A DNA stretch of 64,000 nt. Origin: Trematomus loennbergii. Lineage: Eukaryota > Chordata > Actinopteri > Perciformes > Nototheniidae. Shown one piece after another: positions 21,701-32,310 of this stretch. Below the pieces are notes generated by a model, which saw nothing but the letters and a program-made list of their open reading frames with translations, had not been told where the DNA came from and searched no databases. The stretch's first letter is position 1; the number at the start of each line of letters is the position of its first letter. The DNA lies in NCBI GenBank assembly GCA_012861695.1, contig JAAOOA010000117.1, positions 594,001 to 658,000 of the forward strand, written 5' to 3'. The position numbers were made by a program, and so were the translations under genes.

Positions 21701-24700
21701 GTTCGGGTGTTTTGTTTGATTTTAAATAAACAAAGTCTTGGCTTTCAGAATATGAAACTTTTATTTCCAAAACCACACGATAAATACATGTTTGAAGCTT
21801 GTAAGGGAAGATGGCACCTCTCACTCGCCACTCTGCTGTTCCGCAGCGCCGCCCCCCCTCCCTCCGGCTGACATTATGAATGTAAGGCGTATAGTAATCA
21901 TAGATAACACGGCAGGGTCCGTTACAGTTTGTTTTCATCTGATTTCAATTAAACAAAGTCTTGGCTTTCAGAATATTAAACTTGTTTCGGCAAATTCAGA
22001 TGATAAATACAACTCTGAAGCTTGTAGACATAATTACAAGCGGAGAACGGAGTAACTTAACGTCACAGGAGGCATAACAACAGCCGGTGTTTCTCTTCAC
22101 ACACACATTCCCTTTAGTGTTTACTTCCTGTCTGTCTACCTCTGCTGATTTCTCTGATGTTACCTCTTTTAGCAAGACACACACACACACACACACAACA
22201 CACACACACACACACACACACACAGAGAACAAAAACAATCCTGATATCATTAGAAATCTCCTTTTTCCAACATTGTATGCAACTCAAAATGTGTCTTGGG
22301 GTCAATGCGACTGACACACACACACACACACACAGTATGCAACTCAAAATGTGTCTTGGGTCAATGCGACTGACACACACACACACACACACAGTATGCA
22401 ACTCAAAATGTGTCTTGGGGTCAATGCGACTGATTTCGATAGAGCAGGTCACATATGGTGATGGTGCGACGTGTATTTCCACACAGGATAATTTGTAGTA
22501 ATTATGGTTAAACACACATGACTGTAGCGATTACAGATGAAATACAGAGAGTAGTATTTACTGAATAACACGCAGCATTACACTGAGGCTCGTCGTCACA
22601 CGAGGCCGGCGACACAAATGTTTTGCGCAAAACAAGAGAAGTGTGTCTGAGTCATTAAACCCCGAGCTTACAGCAATTACAGGTCGCAAAATGTCACACA
22701 AACCCAGATGAGACAACAGATAAGACGCAGCGAGGCAAAACACAGGACGTTACAGCGTCTGGAGAAATCAGAGTTAAGCTGAGATATCACGTCACTATCA
22801 GCAGAGGGCAAAGTCTCCTCCGCCACAAGGAGAGCGAGTTCACTTAGTATTGCACAACAGCCTTTGTTCAACACGCTGAAAAGCAAATATTTTAAGAGGT
22901 AATAACAAAGAATTTCCTGAAAGGAAAAACATATTTGCAATCGGCTCCACACACACGGTGACTCAGCGTCTTATTCAGCGGTCCACTCACCTGCAGCAGC
23001 TCGTCCCGGGAGATCTTGTCATCTCTGTCCAGGTCATACAGTTGGAAAGCAACTGGAAAAATAAAAAGTCAAAGAGTCAGAACGGACACAGTGAGATCGC
23101 TGTATGAGACCCTGTGAGTGATGGTGATCCCGCCCCCTTTGTGACGGCGCTGTCACTCACACAGCAGCTTGTTGGTCCGGCTGTTGAGCGGCTCGCTGAC
23201 GGCGGCGTTCTTGCTCTTCTCGTTGTCCTCGATGGGCCTGAAGTGAGCTAAAGTCCTCATGAAGCCCCGGAAGTTCACCTGGTCCTCCCTGAGAAACAGA
23301 GACAGAGACAAGAAATATAAATATACAGCACAATAAAGTGGAAAAAAAGGATTTAATGCAACTGTATGGATGGACATTTCATTCAATCTTTAATGAATAT
23401 GCCAATAAAAATAATTCAGTGAAATAAATGTACACTAATAATACATTTTTTCTAACTATAGCACCACATTCATATATGTACTATTATAATTCTTTCCTCA
23501 TTCATTTATTTATGGATCTTTAATGAAATTATGTTATTTATAATAATAATAATAATAATAATAATGGGTTCCATTTATAAAGCACTTCATATTTGATTTC
23601 AAATCCCGAAGTGCTACAAGCAGTGAGCATGAACAGTATAAATAGACATTACACAACACTGTACAATATTATTTCATTAAAGGTCACCTATCATGCTATT
23701 TTTAGGCAATAGCATAGGTCTCAGATATATACAAATATATAAAAAAACTTGCACACTCATTTGAAAAGGCATCACCCGAACGTGAATATCACCGGTACCA
23801 AAAGGAAAATGACTGAAGTGCAAACCCAACTCCCACGAGCATTTAAGCCTCCAACACTCGCAAAAAGTTCAGACCGAGCCAAAGCTATTACAAACGCCAA
23901 ATATCCTTATGTTGCCATGTTAGCAAAGCGCTACCTGGCTGTATCTGCTACCTCTGTCCCTAGCGAGAGGGTGTTCTCCACAGCAGGAGACATTGTTAGT
24001 GCCAGCAGATCTGCCCTTTCAGCAAGCAATGTGGACAAGTTCATTTTTCTTAAAAAAAACATGAAAATACAATGACAAGCGTAATGTCAAGCTAGCTGCT
24101 TAGGTACTAGTACAGTACAGTTCAAATACAGATTATTTCAGTTCATCGAAATGCTGCACCTTAATGTCTATTTTATTATATTTTGTATTTATTTGAGTGA
24201 ATACATTATTCACAGTTTAATAATAATTAAAAAAATATATATATATTTTATGTTTGTGATCATTTTCTCTGCTGTACCGAAAACTTACCGAACCGTGACT
24301 TAAAAACCGAGGTACGTACCGAACCGAAATGTTTGTGAACCGTTACACCCCTAATATTTATGTATAAAAGACATCAACAAGTGCATTTTGCATGATAAGT
24401 CCCCTTTAAAGGATTAGTGGATGTTTTTATAAAAGGACTACCTTTTTTTATTTCAAGAATTTCTACATTTCCTAAAAACGTCCTTGCCTTAAAGGAATAT
24501 TTATTGAGTTTTTTTACGTTTTTGAGTCTTTAATTGATATTGTATTTAATGGCATCTTTGTTGTGGCTCAGATTTCCTTTATCCTCGACACAATGAAACT
24601 CACACTAGTCGTAACCCAACACCGTTTAACAGAGTCCATCTCTGCACGTCTGTTCTCAAGTTAAACAACATCTGAAAAACCAAGAAGACTTTACCAGCCA

Positions 24701-27700
24701 CGGCTAAATATAAAACACCATCTAACTTTTGGGGATTTAATGATATGTTTGGAAACATCTGGTTTTCCTCTTTCAGAATGATAAATCAAAATGACTGCAG
24801 AAAATACAGAAATAAAAACCCAGATGATTTTCTTCTAACACAGTTGGCAGATATACTTCAGGCCGCTCCAGCTGAAGCCTGTTCAGATATGTGGTGGTTG
24901 TGAGTCAAACCTTTAATGCACAGTCCTGCGTATAATCGAATCTTTTAGACCAATAACTGATAACTCACCCCTCGGGGAAGAAGGCGTTGATGATTCGGTC
25001 TCCCAGAGGATTGATGGCCAACTCGGGAATCCTCTGGAAATCTTCTCGACTGCAGACAGGAGGGAAATATAGCAAATTAATATTAACAAAGCATGTTTTA
25101 CAAAGAGATATTATTCATCTAAAACCGTGCAACAATTAAGAAAATATCTTAAACTGGGTCAACGTAGGGGTGCATACCGGTACCCGGTATTACCGAAATA
25201 CCGGGTACTGGCGGCTACGGTATATTGTACCGAAATCAGATCCGTTTTTCGATACTTTTTTAATTTTATTTTTAATAAAAGTGAGGCGTAATATCCTTAA
25301 ACTCTCGCCCAAACCGTCGAAATTACGATTTCACCGTGAAACTCTGCAAACGAGTCACTGTGGAGTGTGGGCCTTATTTAGAAAATCTAAAGTGTGGCTA
25401 CATATGACTGCCAGTCTGAATGGTGGGGTCTGTACCCACTGCAAGAAGTTTATTTCTGGGAAAGGGGTCAACACCAGCCACGTCAGATCCGCCAACACTC
25501 TCACATCATTCAAACAATCCCTCAAAACTCACCTTTTCACTCTTGCCTTCAACTCCTAATCAACTAACCCCTTGCCCTTATTCCACCTAGCTTAGCACTT
25601 TTTAACTTTTGTTGTTATTTTGTTTTACTTGCTTGTAAGCGCTTTGAGCACCAGGAAAAGCGCTTTATACATGTAATGTATTATTATTATTATTATGAAC
25701 ACGTCCAACCTCCAACCAATGCTGTCTCGTATGGCAACCAAGTACCTTTGTGTTCAGGGAAGCAGCGTGCCGAGCGAGAGTGTTCAGTTCAGCAGGTGAG
25801 ATCCTACGCTGTGAAAGGGCCCGTTTGGATCCAGAGAGCAGATATAATATATTATATTATAATAATAATAATATATGTTGATTTTAATGATGCTATTTGT
25901 TTTATGTGCAATGCCGAGATCTCATGATCCTTTATGTGTTCTCTGGTCAGTCGAATCTCAGGTTGAATATTGATTATCCTGGTGCTATTTTCTTTTCCAT
26001 TGACTAGATGTACTATTCACGCCTGATGGTTGATATAAATGATATTGCAGAATCTGTTTCCTTCATAGATAACGTGTTTTTCATTGTTTGTTCAGGACTA
26101 AAAGGTCCAAGTCCCACAATTGAATTTAATATTCATTTGACATGTTAACTATATCATCAAGCGCTTCATGGGAGTAATTGCGGGATGATTCAATATTTCC
26201 CTTATGCAACATGAAAGTATCACGATATGTATCGGTTGAGTATCGGTATCGTTCAGTGGTATTGGTATCGTAAAAAAGTCAACGATATGCAACCCTAGGT
26301 CAACATAAAAAAAGAATATGATAAAGATCACCCTGCCATTATTCTTTAAAATCAGACTTCCAAATATGAAAACAGGAGACGGTGAGCGCACAATAGGGAC
26401 GGAAAACAAACTTGTTCATGACTGTATTCATTTGTAAGTCTATAAAAAGGTTTTTTGAGATTTTTAAGATTACAATTCAAGCCCGAGCAAAGGTATTAAA
26501 CCCCAAAAACTGTCCAGCCTTTATCGATGCATCCTAAATGGTTACAATAAATGAAATTGTGGGGAAACAAAGTGTACAGAAGGACTTTAAACCTACTGCC
26601 ATATATGTTCATGACCTCTGTTTACTGTCAGTCTACCAGCTGTTAACTTAGATTGTAATCTTGATAATGATTATTTAATGCTTAGCTAGCGTCTGGTGTG
26701 AGATGCCAGGGGACAACAGACAAATAGAAAGACCGTTTTTTACATGTATGGGACATTTGTGTAAATAAAAACAACGGATTATATTTAAAACCAAGCGTTC
26801 TTCAAGGAGTGTATTCAACTACAAGCTCATTTAAAAAGCACAACGGTTGAAATGTCATTACATTTTCCCACTTTGTGTGAACCCTGTTGGTCCATCGGCC
26901 GGAAGAGAAGTGTGTTTTGGAAACTAATGAATGATTAGAAAGTCACCTTGAGAATGATGTACCTGTGACAGAAAATACCGGAGAACAAGCAGCACCAAGA
27001 ACGTGTTATGTGTAAACAGAACGTCTTCACAGGAATGAGTTCCTGTAAGGGATGTAGTTTTATTTGACCCGTTAGACAGTGATCTGTAAATATGGAAAAG
27101 CCTAAAGTCTGTGCAAAAGCAAAGTAATGTGTTAGCAGCTTTAATGATTACCTGTTTCTTCACCTATTGCTGTTTCTTTCCAAACTCCAGATCGAGCAGG
27201 AAGTTAATCACAAACCACAGAAATGTCACATTGAGGTCCCGACTGAATACTACAAAGAAAATCCCAAAGTTCTCAGATAATAAGATAAAGATTTAATTAT
27301 CAATCCCGAATCTGAGAGTGAGTTACACTATGGCTGACCTTTACCTTATACGATTCAATCACTGCACTGTTGGATTTATATTTACATATAATACTCATTT
27401 AATTAAATCCATTTTTTTTTAGAATCACAAACTTTTATTGGTCCCACAGCCGGGACATTTAAAGTGTTAAAACAGCTAAAGGACAGTGCAGATGAATACA
27501 AACAATAGGTAGGATAACACATGAAATAAAGCCTAAATAAGTCTAACCTAATAAAACATTAAAGCTTTTTATTTTGTAGTAAATATAATGTTTTGGTTCT
27601 GTGAATTATAGTCATTCCTCTGTTATTTTATTATATGAACATCACATGTCTGTACCGGTTACCTTGGCGACACACTTTACCTCACATTTACTTTATACAG

Positions 27701-28877
27701 TATTGATTGTCCTTCCTCCTTATCTTCCAACCATTTGGACGCAGACTTGCATTTCCCCATAACGATGATGTTTAACAACCGGCGTAAACGAACCTTTGCG
27801 CGCTATCAAGCAGTGAGCGTGCGATGTCCTGTTCAGATGACGTCAAATCCAACGGGATGCCATAAATAAACTACACAGAATCACACTACACACCTACGCA
27901 ATGATTACATTCAGGCAGACTGTAGAATACAACCTCTTTGGACAATTTATATACTTATTGAAAACAAGCTACAAAATGTAATACCTTGGAAAATGCCGTT
28001 TAATACTTTTTAATAGCCTTATTTTCGCTAAATTGATTTATCAACTGTTAATACTTTTTAAGACCCCACGGACACCCTGATTTAAAACCTCCCACAAGAT
28101 TTTACTGATGAAAAAATTAAGTTAACCAACTCATTTATATATTTATTGCCTTGTTTTTCTGGATTTCTTTCATAGCATATTTCTCTATTTCATAGCCAGA
28201 TTTATTGAATTCATTGCCATACAAACATGCAGAGATGTTCCCACATGTCTTTTAACATCTGTCCTCCAACATCAGTCACATGCTTTTATTACATGGCAAT
28301 ACTTATGTTGATGTATAATGTTGTATAAAGGATTTATAATTGTTTTGCTATGACGTTTGTATTTTGCGTTTGTTTGCTTTGTACAGCCCTTCGAGGCACT
28401 TCTTGTGATTTGGGGCTATAATAAATGTTGATTTGATTTGAAGATACCATGTCTCCTGGCCCAACTAATCAGCCACAACACATCTGGTTTTAAGGTGTTT
28501 TATCTCTTTTGTGATTGCTTACCTGAGGGTGCCGTTCTCTCCTTTGTCCAGGCTGGTGAAGCGGCTGTACAGACGGGTGATCTGACTGTGGGAGACTGAG
28601 GGGGGGACACCAGAGAGAGAGGGGGGGAGTTAACCACCAGATAACAGGTTTCCAGTGCTTCAGGCAAAACTACTTTCACCTAAATACTGGAGCTCATTAC
28701 TCTCCAAGTAGTCTTTTTAAGAGTGTGTATGTGTGCAATATCACCCAGATACACAGCCAAGAGTCATGCATTAAATGCAACTAACGCAACTTCCTTTTTA
28801 GTACACTAGTTAAGGATTTTAATTAAATAGTTTTTAGCTGTTTAGATATATAGATAGATAGATATAGATAGATAGAT

Positions 28878-28935
<58 letters not shown>

Positions 28936-29731
28936 TACAAATTAACATTAGCAACAAGTATATATATATATTCACAAAAGAACTAGAGCACCTAAAGAAT
29001 AAACAATATAACAACAATATTGAATAAATGGAATACTCTACAATATAAAATCTCACTAAACTGCAGAAATATATAGAAATACTACAGACTGTGTCACCTT
29101 TATGTCACAATGTGTGTATAAAGCTAATGTCTCCTTCTTAACCACCAGATAACAGGTTTTCAGAGCTTCAGGTAAAACCACTTTTCACCTAAATACTGGA
29201 GCTCATTACACAAGAGTGTGTATGTGTGCAATGACAATGAGACCCAAGAGTCAGGCAATAAATGCAATTAGGGCAACTTCCTTTATAGTATTCACTCATT
29301 TCTATATATATATATTGTTTTCAGGTGGTCGCTTGAGTATTTAAAATGTAACTTAAAACCGTAATTTATTATTCTAACTCGCATGTAAAGTGAATTCAAT
29401 GTTTACATTATAGGAGGTTGATAGGCATGCATGATGTACACTGCCTTCTATTCTGTATTTATTTTGTGTATTCAATACATGTACTATATAGATATATATC
29501 CTTTATTATTATTATTATCAATTCACTGTTTTGCGTATTTTGTTTACTCTGCTCATATGATATCTTTATAGTTTCCCCCCAAATTGTTATGTGATTTTAC
29601 TGAAAGAATGTTAGCTTTTAAAAGCAACACATATAAAGCTAATGTCACACAGAAATAAACTTACAGCCTGTCTCCTTCTTTATCTCTTCAATCTCCTCTT
29701 CTCGGAGTAACGTAGAGGCTCTGGATCCCAT
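18743..29731 (-). CDS. chp1: calcineurin B homologous protein 1 (EF-hand)
   Basis: Seven coding exons: 29731-29665, 28595-28523, 25049-24969, 23288-23161, 23052-22991, 21548-21428 and 18796-18743, totalling 586 bases against 588 expected for the 195-residue family length. CHP1 binds and stabilises Na+/H+ exchangers and inhibits calcineurin. Visible features are the N-myristoylation start MGSRAST, the exon 4 region DQVNFRGFMRTLAHFRP, the third EF-hand loop DLDRDDKISRDE (exon 5) and the fourth DTNGDNSISFNE (exon 6), and the end VDVEQKMSIRFLH. Exon 6 lacks two bases after SIADRT, which breaks the frame just before EF-hand 4; because everything downstream is conserved I suspect an assembly error. 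The intron after exon 6 has a GC donor (AAG then GCACGT). Confidence 0.95.
18908..19809 (+). mobile_element. hAT-like non-autonomous element, copy A, carrying an 18-bp array
   Basis: Starts CAGGGTATATGCAGG and ends GCGGACACCCTG, so both ends read CAGGGT inward. Much of it matches 27653-28079 closely. Copy A contains the block from CCCTTTCCATACATTTAAGA to TCTTCCAACCATTTG twice (about 18967-19092 and 19378-19506), flanking the minisatellite. It lies in the last chp1 intron. Confidence 0.65.
19095..19378 (+). repeat. minisatellite, 18-bp unit TATTTTTGGAACTTTAAG
   Basis: About 16 units alternating between TATTTTTGGAACTTTAAG and TATTTTTGGAATTTACGG forms. Absent from element copy B at 27653-28079, so it arose after the copies separated or was lost there. 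Confidence 0.88.
20202..21339 (+). mobile_element. long-inverted-repeat element with THAP-domain fragment
   Basis: The ends TATAGAGTGGCGAAGTC and their reverse complement (CACTCTATA at the right) belong to inverted repeats of about 180 bp that match closely, for example GGACCTTATTTCGGAAAAAT and TGAAGTCAATGGAGAGAGAA in both arms. The interior holds a THAP-like start at 20565. This suggests a non-autonomous P-element-like or other THAP-encoding transposon. It occupies chp1 intron 6. Confidence 0.8.
20565..20675 (+). pseudogene. THAP zinc-finger N-terminus, truncated
   Basis: ATG at 20565 opens MPVCLVPGCYYTSNG, then CSFFCFPSD, which matches the start of a THAP domain (C-x4-C, then FF-x-FP). The frame then closes. 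In the next frame KDQEWLDQV supplies the tryptophan region expected a few residues later, so a small indel has broken the domain. THAP domains bind DNA and are found in transposases of P-like elements and in domesticated host factors. Given the surrounding long inverted repeats, a transposase relic is far more likely than a host gene. Confidence 0.6.
21611..22455. mobile_element. DNA transposon-like element with about 30-bp inverted ends
   Basis: The left end TATGTGACCTGCTCTATCGA continues AAATCAGTCG; the right end is its reverse complement (GACTGATTTCGATAGAGCAG then GTCACATA). The interior has a direct repeat around AACAAAGTCTTGGCTTTCAG (about 21728 and 21953), CA repeats and a triplicated segment. 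No transposase. It lies in chp1 intron 5. Confidence 0.75.
22177..22434 (+). repeat. CA microsatellite with triplicated 56-bp unit
   Basis: CA runs at about 22179-22223, then three copies of a unit made of a CA run plus GTATGCAACTCAAAATGTGT and CTTGGGGTCAATGCGACTGA. The array touches the right inverted repeat of the surrounding element. Open frames rich in HTHT or VCVC here are artefacts. Confidence 0.9.
23541..23640 (-). repeat. TTA microsatellite tail of a minus-strand LINE/SINE fragment
   Basis: ATA repeats at 23541-23565 adjoin GGGTTCCATTTATAAAGCAC and GAAGTGCT-type sequence, which read on the minus strand resembles the 3' end of a fish LINE (AGCACTT...TTTATAAATGG then TTA repeats). Confidence 0.5.
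23677..24409. mobile_element. TTAA-flanked MITE split by a hAT relic
   Basis: Left end TTAAAGGTCACCTATCATGC and right end GCATGATAAGTCCCCTTTAA, with TTAA on both sides. The same family occurs at 43408-44261 and 59666-60368: all share GGTCTCAGATATATACAAA near one end and a GATGTATAAAAGACATCAA-like segment near the other. A hAT relic occupies about 23745-24353. Confidence 0.8.
23749..24075 (+). pseudogene. hAT transposase relic, BED remnant joined to dimerisation domain
   Basis: The frame begins HLKRHHPNVNI, the end of a BED-type zinc finger, and after a short linker jumps to AKYPYVAMLAKRYLAVSATS then VPSERVFSTAGDIVSASRSA and VDKFIFLKKNM, the conserved C-terminal hAT dimerisation region. The catalytic middle is deleted, so the product could not transpose. 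A hAT-like right terminus (GTGAACCGTTACACCCCTA) follows at about 24335-24353; the left terminus is not visible. Confidence 0.85.
25350..25482 (+). pseudogene. BED zinc-finger fragment of hAT transposase
   Basis: The plus strand encodes VWALFRKSKVWLHMTASLNG then GVCTHCKKFISGKGVNTSH, the aromatic and C-x2-C half of a BED finger. It is cut off by a LINE fragment inserted from about 25486. No further transposase is found in the element. Confidence 0.75.
25486..25695 (+). repeat. LINE 3' tail inserted in the hAT element
   Basis: Encodes TLTSFKQSLKTHLFTLAFNS, the end of a LINE ORF2, followed by AAGCGCTTTGAGCACCAGGA and a TTA-repeat end. It is related to the tail at 15876-16225. Confidence 0.7.
26306..27652. 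other. chp1 intron 2, unremarkable part
   Basis: AT-rich non-coding sequence with no exon or repeat terminus recognised. Confidence 0.4.
27653..28079 (+). mobile_element. hAT-like element, copy B (5'-truncated)
   Basis: Closely matches 19413-19809 from ACCGGTTACCTTGGCGACAC to the terminus GGACACCCTG, with a small internal insertion near 28012-28040 (TTAATAGCCTTATTTTCGCT). The left end of the element is missing. Confidence 0.7.
28330..28440 (+). repeat. LINE/SINE 3' tail
   Basis: CTTTGTACAGCCCTTCGAGG followed by TTGTGATTTGGGGCTATA and AATAAATGTTGATTTGATTTG is a typical fish LINE 3' end with a short repeated tail. Confidence 0.5.
28629..28810 (+). repeat. segmental direct repeat, copy 1
   Basis: Starts AACCACCAGATAACAGGTTT and ends in CAACTTCCTTTTTAGTA. 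Copy 2 is at 29137-29297. Copy 2 lacks about 20 bp around CTCCAAGTAGTCTTTTT. Confidence 0.85.
28848..28936 (+). repeat. compound GATA / GACA microsatellite
   Basis: GATA units followed by about 13 GACA units in the first chp1 intron, between the two copies of the direct repeat. Confidence 0.95.
29137..29297 (+). repeat. segmental direct repeat, copy 2
   Basis: Matches 28629-28810 with substitutions and small deletions; shares AAATACTGGAGCTCATTAC and GAGTGTGTATGTGTGCAAT. Confidence 0.85.
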
Positions 29732-30060
29732 GGTGAAAGTTAAAAGGAGTCTTTTAATCCAAAAATCAATCCAGCTGTAGAAGAATCTCAACACGGATTT
29801 ATGTTAGAGTTAGCAAACAAGCTAACGACGCTAACAGTCGTTAGAGCTTCAGTTGGAATCCAAACGGCTGTTCTCTGTCCTCGAGACGCTGTTTCTCTGC
29901 GATATTTAGTTTTTTATAGTAAATATTTTCAATAGTCTGTCGTGTATTGATACTACGAGGAGGGGTTTTGAGTTTCCGCCGGGTTTTCTTCCTGTTTTAC
30001 GGGCTTTATACATCCATGGTGGGCTGGAACTAAAGGAGGCCGCCTCCCCTGTCACAGTTG
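29732..30060 (-). promoter_or_regulatory. chp1: chp1 5' UTR and proximal promoter
   Basis: Upstream flank of the chp1 start codon (29729-29731). It is less AT-rich than the introns. No TATA box recognised. The transcription start cannot be set. Confidence 0.4.
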
Positions 30061-30276
30061 GGTCCGCGGGAAAGGTAGCAGATTCTTCTGCCTGGTTGAA
30101 ATGTGATGCTTAAGTCTTGTTTACAACTATATATTTCAATCTAAAATAAAGCAAATAATTACGGTTTGAAAATAATAGAACAAGAAAAGGATGTAAATTG
30201 GTATTAATATCCGCCAGGCAAGCTAAAGAAAAGTTAGCTGAACGAGGGGGAACCATTCTGCTCAGGTGACCGTTTC

Positions 30277-30319
30277 AACCATAGATATATATAAACACTG
30301 TTTATATATATCTATGGTT
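30277..30319. repeat. perfect 21-bp palindrome with 1-bp centre
   Basis: The left arm AACCATAGATATATATAAACA (30277-30297) is followed by C and its exact reverse complement (30299-30319). It is probably a tiny hairpin MITE or an inverted duplication. A related TATACAGTCTATGG occurs near 30575-30590. Confidence 0.9.
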
Positions 30320-30648
30320 TCAACCGTAACAGCACAGCCTTCACACACAACTGCTTTTGAAGTTAATTTCGTTCCTCTTCAAATAAATACATAACTACGC
30401 CTATTAAATAATTTAATAGCTAAATTGGGGATTACATATATACATATGTGGAAATATAAAGCTGCACAATACTTAGATGTAAGTCAGACATGTACCACTA
30501 GATGGCGCACTTTCATAATTTCACATGGAGTCATGCAGAGTGATCTGGTAATGGTGAGATATTTCCTTTATATATACAGTCTATGGATATTTCAAATGAA
30601 AAAAACCTTTATTATTAATGAAATATTACTCTTATTTATTCTGTAGGG

Positions 30649-32310
30649 CAGGGCTATTCAATTAGTTTGGAATGGGGGCCGGTTGATGAAAACGATACAA
30701 AGCAAGGGGCCGGGAAAAAGATGGCTTGAAATATGAGCAATTATATTAAGAGCTTCAGATACAGTAAATACTACAACAGCATAGTGGAGTGCATATATTG
30801 TGTTTAATTAAATCAAACAACATAGCCCCAAGGCCTTTATAGATCTAAATGGCAAGTTCAGAACTCAGTAGGCCTACATGTGATGCTAATTTAACCATCA
30901 ACATAATTTAATTTGATTTAATTTAGGTGAAATGATCTAATCATTCACGCAGAGATGCAATAAATGACAGGAGTTGTCACTACAGTAGCTAGTAGGTGGG
31001 TTCGAAACCCGAGCCCGCCAAAGTTTTTCTTTCAATTCCACCCTCTCTGGAATAAAGGCACTGAGGCCCAAAAAAAATCTTTAAAAAATAGTCTTAACCT
31101 CTTAAGCACGGCGGTCCCCCCATTGGACCCCTCCCACCTTTTTTGTTTTCGAGATAATATGTCTCAGGCTTCTTAACATTTATGAAACTATTAATGTGTA
31201 GCACCAGATTAACGGGAAGAATCTCAGCTAACTGAAGATATGAACCATTTTTACCAAAACAAACACAAGTCTCATAAGAAGGGTCTAAATGACCCCTGAG
31301 CGAACAAATTCGAACGCACTGCGGCACACAATTCAAGATAAAGATACCCTTATTACTTATCGTAGCTGCACATACAATATAGCCGATTAAAGCTGAGACT
31401 CCACTGATTATTTAGGTATAGTATCATCACTGAGCGATCCGAACTTCCGACAGGGGAAGCAAACACAGACATCACAACACGTACCTTTACGGAGCTTTTA
31501 CGGCAGATCGTCTCACCGTAGCTGTCAATTAGGTCAAAAGACGTGTTCAATGGCATTAAAACGAAAAAAAAAATGTCTACAACTGTTGATCCATAGGTTG
31601 ATAATGTACCTGTACCTTTTAAAAAATTATTTATAATCCATAATTCCATTTTTTATGTAAAAATCGGAGCGGAAAAGTTAGCTGCTAATGGTAGCCACCA
31701 GAGTGTATGCAGCTTCCGGTTTTGTAACGCGTCACTCTCACTCCTTATTTGTTAACGTGTTGGTGTGTATATAACTTTCCCTCGATTCCATTGGCTCTAG
31801 CGGTTATAAAGAGATTTCATTCATCAAAATCGAGCAAGGGGGGCCAGAGATAGGTCAAATCCACCCAAATGACCCCAGAAGTGGGGGTTTTTGGCAAAAT
31901 CTCTCTAAAAAGGTCAAATTTCACTTGTTTTGCATCAATCTTGATACAGGGTACTTATTATATGTTGTACTTTGGATTCCTAAAGCTTTTTAGTCTACTA
32001 ACCCATCATCCAAGGGTTTTCACTATAAGTAAAAAAAATTTTTTGGACGGACACTATCATTTACAGTTTTTACTATGTAAAATCTGAATTTTCTTTAAAA
32101 TAAAAAAACATCTATATTGATTCTGACTTTTTCTACATCCAACTCACAGGTTTATCATTACTTTGAGAATAAAGATTATTAATTTAACCCTTTTAGAAGG
32201 GAGATATGGTCTTTGTTCTGGAATGTCATTTTCGAGCTGAGACCTGAAAAACAGGCTCAGGGCTTAAGAGGTTAAAAAAATAAAAGTAGATAGCCAATTG
32301 AATAGCCCTG
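30649..32310. mobile_element. hAT-like element with CAGGGCTATTCAATT ends
   Basis: The left end CAGGGCTATTCAATTAG and the right end CCAATTGAATAGCCCTG are inverted repeats. An 8-bp target duplication is not visible. It is split by the piggyBac-like element at 31098-32271. It contains a SINE-like piece around 30990-31080 with GGTGGGTTCGAAACCC resembling a tRNA B box. Confidence 0.75.
31098..32271. mobile_element. piggyBac-like non-autonomous element
   Basis: Flanked by TTAA at 31094-31097 and 32272-32275. Ends are CCTCTTAAGC and its inverse GCTTAAGAGG. TTAA duplication and CC-initial ends fit piggyBac. No transposase frame. Confidence 0.75.

Larger units (their letters stand above)
25165..26297 (+). 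mobile_element. non-autonomous hAT element with BED finger fragment
   Basis: Ends TAGGGGTGCATACCGGTACC and, in reverse, TAGGGTTGCATATCGTTGAC. An 8-bp target duplication is visible with one mismatch: GGTCAACG at 25157-25164 and GGTCAACA at 26298-26305. The interior has a BED-finger fragment and a LINE tail inserted in it. Confidence 0.85.

Noticed and set aside
22087..22515. Open frames with HTHTHT or VCVCVC
   Set aside because: Produced by CA/GT simple repeats inside a transposon-like element.
18743..29731. chp1 as a pseudogene because of the exon 6 shift
   Set aside because: All seven exons, their phases and splice sites are kept, and similar indels occur in other intact-looking genes of the window.
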